DNA of 50,312 nt. It comes from Nonomuraea cypriaca (lineage in GTDB: Bacteria; Actinomycetota; Actinomycetes; Streptosporangiales; Streptosporangiaceae). Shown here piece by piece: positions 45,650 to 50,312 of the stretch. The stretch spans positions 1 to 50,312 of the forward strand of contig NZ_JADOGI010000058.1 of the NCBI RefSeq assembly GCF_015645445.1. Reading direction: 5' to 3'. The notes under the pieces were generated by a model, which had not been told where the DNA came from, did no database searches, and was given only the letters and a program-made list of their open reading frames with translations. Within the stretch, counting starts at the first letter, position 1; each line of letters starts with the position of its first letter. The translations under genes were made by a program, and so were the position numbers.

Positions 45650-46525
45650 GTGGGGCAGGGCAGGACATCCACGGCGCCGGCGGCCTCCGCGGCCACGGTC
45701 GCGGGCGTGGCCGAACGAGCCCGGCCGGGCATCGCCGACCGGGCCCTCGAAACGCTCGCGCAGTCGTGGCGGCCGGTCGCGCTGCTCGTGGCCTGTTTCG
45801 CCGCCTGGTGGGTGGTCTCGGCGGCTCGCCTGGTGGAGCCGTATCTCGTGCCGTCGCCGGGCTCGACCCTGCAGGTGATGTGGGACAAGGCCGGTTACAT
45901 CTGGCACCACGGCTGGGTGACCACCTACGAGACACTCCTGGGATTCGCGATCGCCGTCGCCGTCGGCGTCCTCGCCGCGGTGATCATGGTGTACTCGTCC
46001 ACCGTCGAGAAGACCCTCTACCCGGTGCTGCTGTTCGCTCAGGTGATCCCCAAGATCGCGATCGCTCCGCTGTTCATCGTCTGGCTGGGCTTCGGCATCG
46101 CGCCGAAGATCGTGGTGGCCGTGCTGATCGCCTTCTTCCCCGTGGCCATCTCGATGATCACCGGCCTGAAGTCGGTCGACCCCGAAATGGTCCAGCTCTC
46201 GGCGACCATGGGCGCCGGGCCGCTGCAGACCTTCGTGAAGATCCGCTTCCCGGCGTCACTGCCGCACCTGTTCTCCGGCCTGAAGGTGGCGGTCACGCTG
46301 GCCGTCACCGGAGCCGTCGTCGGCGAGTTCGTCGGGGCGAACGAGGGTCTCGGATTCGTGATTTTGCAGGCGAACGGCAACCTCGACACCCCGATGCTGT
46401 TCGCCGGGCTGATCGTCATGTCGCTCATCGGCGTGGTTCTCTTCCTGCTCGTGGAGATCGCCGAAAAGCTCCTGCTCCCGTGGCACGCCAGCCGCCGGGG
46501 CGATGCCGTCACCACCACCTACTGA
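45650..46525 (+). CDS. ABC importer permease (SsuC/TauC type)
   Basis: A 291-residue BPD_transp_1 permease with six membrane segments. The EAA-type coupling loop is seen in LSATMGAGPLQTFVKIRFPA. Its relatives serve taurine, sulfonate, nitrate, thiamine-precursor and pyrimidine importers. GTG 45650 follows AGAGGAG at six bases; longer readings of this frame would run into the operator. It is the first gene of a three-gene importer and is driven by the LacI-type promoter at 45554. Confidence 0.9.
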   Translation: MGQGRTSTAPAASAATVAGVAERARPGIADRALETLAQSWRPVALLVACFAAWWVVSAARLVEPYLVPSPGSTLQVMWDKAGYIWHHGWVTTYETLLGFAIAVAVGVLAAVIMVYSSTVEKTLYPVLLFAQVIPKIAIAPLFIVWLGFGIAPKIVVAVLIAFFPVAISMITGLKSVDPEMVQLSATMGAGPLQTFVKIRFPASLPHLFSGLKVAVTLAVTGAVVGEFVGANEGLGFVILQANGNLDTPMLFAGLIVMSLIGVVLFLLVEIAEKLLLPWHASRRGDAVTTTY

Positions 46526-46552
46526 CCACCGCCCGACCGAGGAGCGCCCACC

Positions 46553-47572
46553 ATGAAACTCCGCACCCTCGCCGCCGGCCTCGTTCCCCTGCTCGTGCTC
46601 ACCGCGGCCTGCGGCGGAGGAGGCTCAGAGAAGACCAAGAGCGCGTCGGGCAAGGAGCTCGACCGGGTCACGCTGACGCTCAACTGGTACCCGTACGGAG
46701 AACACGCGCCCTTCTACTATGGGAAGAAACAGGGCATCTACGAAAAACACGGCATCGACCTGCAGATCCAGGCGGGTCAGGGCTCGCAGAAGACCGTGCA
46801 GGCCACCGGTGCGGGCCAGACCGACTTCGGCTGGGCCGACACCCCGGCCCTGCTCGCCGGCGTGGGCCAGGGCATCCCCGTCAAGAGCCTCGGGGTCTTC
46901 CTGCAGATCACACCGGCGTCCGTGCAGTTCTTCACGGAGAAGAACATCAAGACCGCGGCGGACCTCAAGGGCAAGCGGATCGCCGGCACCGCGGGCGATG
47001 CGCTCTCGAAGACCTTCCCGGCCTTCCTGCAGAAGAACGGGATGGAGGAGAGCGACGTCCGGATCCAGAACACCGACCCCGCCGGCAAGATCGCTGCGGT
47101 GATGTCCGGCAAGGTCGACGCGCTGCTCGGGTACGCCAGCGACCAGGGCCCGACCATGCAGGAAAAGGCCGGCAAGCCGGTGTCGTACCTGCGCTTCTCC
47201 GAGCTCGGCCTGAACTTCTACTCCAACGGTCTCGTCGTCGGCGAGCGCGCGTTGAAGAGCGACCCCGACCTGGCCAAGCGGATGGTGACGGCGACCAGTG
47301 AGGCATGGGCGGCGGCGGAGCGGAGCCCACAGCCGGCGATCGACAGCATGCAGGGCGCCTCGGAGCAGTTGCCGCCGGCGAAGGTGCTCACCGACCAGTT
47401 CAAGACCACGCTGACGCTCCTGCGCACCGATGCCACCCAGGGCAAGGCGCCCGGCGTCAACACCGAGGCCGACTGGAAGGAGACCATCGACGTCTTCGCC
47501 CAGGCGGGCGTGATCCCCGACCCCAAGCCAGCCGCGGACTACTGGGACGCCGGCGCGGCGATGAAGGGCTGA
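46553..47572 (+). CDS. ABC importer substrate-binding lipoprotein (NMT1/THI5-like)
   Basis: A 339-residue lipoprotein. The signal ends in lipobox LTAAC (Cys20), followed by a Gly/Ser linker. The mature part begins VTLTLNWYPYGEHAPFYYGK, then GIYEKHGIDLQIQAGQGSQK, TDFGWADTPALLAG and ADLKGKRIAG, the NMT1/THI5 fold used for pyrimidine-type vitamin precursors and some sulfonates. It lies 27 bp after the permease and 2 bp before the ATPase. The decayed cytosine-permease-like gene further downstream favours a nucleobase or pyrimidine-like ligand. That remains inference. Confidence 0.9.
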   Translation: MKLRTLAAGLVPLLVLTAACGGGGSEKTKSASGKELDRVTLTLNWYPYGEHAPFYYGKKQGIYEKHGIDLQIQAGQGSQKTVQATGAGQTDFGWADTPALLAGVGQGIPVKSLGVFLQITPASVQFFTEKNIKTAADLKGKRIAGTAGDALSKTFPAFLQKNGMEESDVRIQNTDPAGKIAAVMSGKVDALLGYASDQGPTMQEKAGKPVSYLRFSELGLNFYSNGLVVGERALKSDPDLAKRMVTATSEAWAAAERSPQPAIDSMQGASEQLPPAKVLTDQFKTTLTLLRTDATQGKAPGVNTEADWKETIDVFAQAGVIPDPKPAADYWDAGAAMKG

Positions 47573-47574
47573 CG

Positions 47575-48405
47575 ATGACCGAGGAGGTCGAGCAGACCGT
47601 CGCCGAGCGCTCCCCTGCCGAAGGCGGCGGGGACGTGGCCGCGGTGGACGTCGACGACGTGGCCGTCCGCTTCCGTACCAGGAAGAAGGACGTCCTGGCG
47701 CTGCGGCAGATCTCGCTGAGCGTCGCGACGGGCGAGTTCGTGGCGATCGTCGGGCCCTCCGGCTGCGGCAAGTCGACCCTGCTCAAGCTCGTGGCCGGGC
47801 TGCTCAAGCCCTCGGCCGGCGCCGTACGGCTGCACGGCGACGCGGTCACCGGCCCGCGCCGCGACATCGGCTATGTCTTCCAGCGCGCCGCGCTGCTGGA
47901 ATGGCGCAGCGCCCGGCGCAACATCCTGCTCCAGGCGGAGATGCGGCATATGCCAGGCGCCGAGGCGAGAAAGCGCGCGGACGAGCTCATCGACATGACC
48001 GGCCTGCGCGGCTTCGAGGACGCCTACCCCCACGAGCTGTCGGGTGGCATGCAGCAGCGCGTGGCGCTGTGCCGCGCGCTGCTGCACCGGCCTCCGGTCC
48101 TGCTTATGGACGAGCCCTTCGGAGCGCTCGACGCGCTGACCCGCGAGCAGATGAACATCGAGCTGAACCGGATCTGGCGCGAGACCGGCACGACCGTGCT
48201 GCTGGTCACCCACTCGATCGCCGAGGCCGTCTACCTGGCGAATCGGGTGGTCGTGATGAGCGCCCGGCCCGGCACCGTCACCGAGATCATCGACGTCGCG
48301 CTGCCGGCCGAACGGGACTACGCCGAGACCATGGGGCTGGAAGAGTTCTCCAGCGCCACGACGCGGATCCGCCGGCTGCTCGGCGCCACGTCGGGTGGCG
48401 AGTGA
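47575..48405 (+). CDS. ABC importer ATPase (SsuB/TauB type)
   Basis: A 276-residue ATPase. Walker A is GPSGCGKST, Q-loop IGYVFQRAALLEWRS, signature LSGGMQQRV, Walker B VLLMDEPFGALDALTRE and switch VTHSIAEA, the exact pattern of nitrate/sulfonate/taurine-type importers. It has an extra about 20-residue acidic N-terminus (EEVEQTVAERSPAEGGG). ATG 47575 lies two bases past the binding-protein stop. It completes the transporter with the two genes before it. The next frame begins inside its last codons. Confidence 0.93.
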   Translation: MTEEVEQTVAERSPAEGGGDVAAVDVDDVAVRFRTRKKDVLALRQISLSVATGEFVAIVGPSGCGKSTLLKLVAGLLKPSAGAVRLHGDAVTGPRRDIGYVFQRAALLEWRSARRNILLQAEMRHMPGAEARKRADELIDMTGLRGFEDAYPHELSGGMQQRVALCRALLHRPPVLLMDEPFGALDALTREQMNIELNRIWRETGTTVLLVTHSIAEAVYLANRVVVMSARPGTVTEIIDVALPAERDYAETMGLEEFSSATTRIRRLLGATSGGE

Positions 48406-48813
48406 CCGGACCTGGGAGACCCCGGCCACGGGCACACCACCGCGGACATGGCGCGACTCGGCCGGCGCCTGGCTCGGTCTCGGCGCTGCCCCCGGCGCGC
48501 TCGTGCTCAGGGCGCAGATCGGCGGGAGGCACGACGAGCACCTGCCGGTGCAGGTGCTCGCGGCCGGCGGGATGGCGTGGCCCTGCTGCTCGCCGTGCAG
48601 GGACGGCTGGGGCTGCGCGCGCGGCTCAGCGAGGACGCGACGCTGCCGGAGCTCACTCCGCGCCGTCTGCCGCGCACGGCCGACCGTGGTGTTACCGCGC
48701 TGCTCGCGATGGCGATGATCGGCTGGTTCGGCTTCAACGTCGGGCTCGGTGGCGGAGCGGCGGCCCTGTTCGGGCTGCCCGACTTGCTGGGCGTACCGGT
48801 CACGAGCATGTAA
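48395..48813 (+). pseudogene. NCS1/cytosine-permease-like gene, frameshifted and cut off
   Basis: From GTG 48395 the plus strand reads RTWETPATGTPPRTWRDSAG and AWLGLGAAPGALVLRAQIGG, the N-terminus of CodB-like permeases. At about 48579 one base is missing, and the next frame continues VALLLAVQGRLGLRARLSED and RTADRGVTALLAMAMIGWFG, FNVGLGGGAAALFGLPD. It ends at 48813, where ISL3-like sequence begins. Full-length members have about 450 residues. The first codons overlap the ATPase gene by 11 bases, so it was the fourth gene of this operon. Confidence 0.6.
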
Positions 48814-48828
48814 TGGGCACGGCGGGTT

Positions 48829-49055
48829 CGGCCGGCGGCCCAAGAACCTGGAAGCCTACGACGCCTACCTGCGCAGACGCTGGGCCGAGGGATGCACCAA
48901 CGCCGAACTCCTCCACCGGGAACTGCAGGCGCTGGGCTATCGCGGCATCGGCACCACCCTCCGCCAATACGTCCGCCCCTGGCGCGGCGGAACACCTCCC
49001 ACCCCGACCTCACCACGGCCGCCCACCGTCCGGCAGGCCACCGGCTGGTTTCCTG
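48829..49055 (+). mobile_element. ISL3-family transposase fragment 1
   Basis: Reads RRPKNLEAYDAYLRRRWAEG, CTNAELLHRELQALGYRGIG and TTLRQYVRPWR, then PPTVRQATGWF. This is the internal HTH-like region of ISL3 transposases. The DDE catalytic parts are absent. It follows the cut-off permease directly and runs up to a recombinase remnant on the other strand. Confidence 0.6.
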
Positions 49056-49535
49056 GGCACCAGACCACGCTGATGCCCGCCCCGAGACCCGTTGCCGCGC
49101 CGGCCCGGTGTGAAGCGTCCTCGGCCGACCGGGTTGGAGTTCCGCAGGCCCTCCTCCATGAGGTGGTCGTAGAACAGCCTGACCGGCACGATCCGCTACT
49201 GAATGGTGGCGTTCGACAAGCCGGAGCCCGAATCAAGCGCGACACGTTCGCGCCCCGGCGGTGGGGACGCTCGGTCAACGCCCGCACGAACAGGCCGATA
49301 TGCGCCCGGCTGGCTGTCACCGGGTCGACGCCCTCGCGCTCGCACACCTCCAGGTACTCGGCCAACCCACGCGCATGGGCATCGATCGTCCGCGGCGCTC
49401 TCCCCAGATCCACCCAGATATGCAGCCACTCGGCCGCCCGAGCATGCCGCCCCAAGACCGGCCACTTGTCCTCCAGCACCACCGTGCCGCTCAAGCCATC
49501 TCCCCAGTTCCGTGGTCAGGACCGAGGAGACATGA
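49030..49535 (-). pseudogene. Tyrosine recombinase (XerD-like) N-terminal remnant
   Basis: The minus strand reads VVLEDKWPVLGRHARAAEWL, HIWVDLGRAPRTIDAHARGL, AEYLEVCEREGVDPVTASRA and HIGLFVRALTERPHRRGANV, the SAM-like core-binding domain of a tyrosine recombinase. Then a frame change gives SGSGLSNATIQ, a stop, and VPVRLFYDHLMEEGLRNSNP, the usual following segment. The catalytic domain with Arg-His-Arg-Tyr is missing. It separates two pieces of an ISL3 transposase. Confidence 0.6.
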
Positions 49536-49552
49536 TCACCTCCACGGCCAGA

Positions 49553-49640
49553 TTCCACGTAACTTTTAAGACGCTCAAGCGGCAGATGTACGGCCGCGCC
49601 AACCCCGATCTCGTGCGCAAACGCATCCTCTGGCCGACTG
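49553..49640 (+). mobile_element. ISL3-family transposase fragment 2 (C-terminus)
   Basis: FKTLKRQMYGRANPDLVRKR followed by IL matches the C-terminal motif of ISL3 transposases (IKTLKRQMYGRA..DLLRKRIL). It is the same strand as fragment 1 but about 500 bp on, with the recombinase remnant between. Confidence 0.55.
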
Positions 49641-50239
49641 ACCAGGATGCGATCACGAAATGCCTGATTCAGAATTCGGCAGTCGTTGACGCCACTGTGA
49701 TCGGCGAGCGGATCCCGACTGTGCCACTGCCCGTACGGGTGGGAAGGCGGGGACGAGCGACGACCCGAGAGCCGGGAGACTCACGCAGTCGCCTCCTCGC
49801 CAGCTGGGGCGGATTTCCCCTGGAGAGGAGCGCATCGGCATGTCCGATGACGGAGTGACCACCGGATGGTCCTTCCGGCGTTTCCCCGCTCACCTCCCGC
49901 CGAGCCCCCCGTTGTCAATGGCCAAGTGCGTGTGCTTTTGGACGGCGAGGACGTGTGGCGAACGCCCGGCAAGAAGCTGGTTCGGGGAGCGGTCTGGGGA
50001 AACGGACCGAGAGCAATTCCGACACCGCGCCCCAGGCCGACTCGACCATCCACGGGTCGCGGAACGCGGGTGAGGGTAGGAGGCCCGACGCCGCAGGCCC
50101 TATCCGATTCAGTGGAGCGAGCCTCCCTACTCCCGGTTAAGGCCCTCTACCTGCGGCGCTAGGCAGATGTCGGGGATGGCGTTAGCCTCGTGAATTCTCG
50201 TGCTTCGGGGAACTCGTAACGTAGTGTCACATCATGCGA
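49641..50239. other. Stretch without a recognisable gene
   Basis: Open frames here are short, Arg/Pro-rich and match no family I know. GGAGAGGAG near 49819 followed by ATG 49840 looks like a start site, but the frame ends within 80 codons without a recognisable domain. Confidence 0.3.
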
Positions 50240-50307
50240 GAGGTGCCGTCCTGACCTGGCATGATCTGGATTTGCGAGATCAAGTCCATGCAGGAGAACG
50301 GCACCTC
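50240..50307. repeat. 10-bp inverted repeat at the window end, possible IS end
   Basis: GAGGTGCCGT (50240-50249) and ACGGCACCTC (50298-50307) are perfect complements 48 bases apart, and both continue with related sequence (CCT and AGGAGA). The right copy follows ATGCAGGAGA, which looks like an element's boundary. The window stops five bases later, so no transposase can be seen. Confidence 0.35.
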
Positions 50308-50312
50308 GGAAG

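Overview
The window is very GC-rich DNA with GTG and TTG starts, close-packed operons, leaderless-type promoters and families typical of large-genome filamentous actinomycetes: an FHA-ABC exporter resembling mycobacterial Rv1747, a kinase/WD40 protein, a SpoIIE-type phosphatase, PadR/FtsX-ABC modules and a 25-residue bL37-like ribosomal protein. A Streptosporangiales-type host (Nonomuraea or a relative) is my inference; no rRNA, tRNA or CRISPR array was recognised to test it.

Layout. 1-4.9 kb: the start of a secreted lipoprotein on the minus strand, a NarL-type two-component pair and a double-FHA ABC exporter. 4.9-9.9 kb: a TROVE (Ro60-like) gene whose 3' end overlaps a bL37-like gene and whose leader holds five consecutive hairpins; then a truncated KimA/APC permease, a second fragment of a TROVE-type vWA domain, and an orphan RbsB-like lipoprotein. 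10-13 kb: a padR-ATPase-FtsX permease operon. 13.4-18.4 kb: a cytochrome P450 and a Ser/Thr kinase split from its WD40 half by a frameshift. 18.6-23.4 kb: three secreted peptidases in a row (one S15, two tandem HExxH metalloproteases).

23.5-33.5 kb is a decay zone with remnants of an esterase, a LacI regulator, an oxidoreductase, an ABC transporter fused to a response-regulator tail, an aminoglycoside-phosphotransferase-like gene and an integrase. Intact genes among them are an NCS1 transporter (followed by a frameshifted glycoside hydrolase), Ohr, a membrane protein with its TetR regulator, and a methyltransferase. 33.7-39.8 kb: a PAS-GAF-SpoIIE phosphatase, a broken deacetylase, a TetR with a peroxiredoxin-like gene, and an intact LacI regulator.

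40.2-48.8 kb looks like one regulon. Two promoters with the same design (TTGACC, 17 bp, TACnnT) each carry the palindrome GAAAGCGCTTTC just downstream of the -10. One drives a 1148-residue secreted ThuA/sugar-dehydrogenase/PKD/CBM6 protein and a Tat-exported sugar isomerase; the other drives an ABC importer followed by a broken cytosine-permease-like gene. A truncated LacI regulator, fused to what looks like an enolase-superfamily tail, lies between them. The end of the window holds ISL3 and tyrosine-recombinase debris.

About a dozen genes are broken. Several need only one missing base to be restored, so some breaks may be sequencing errors rather than real pseudogenes.
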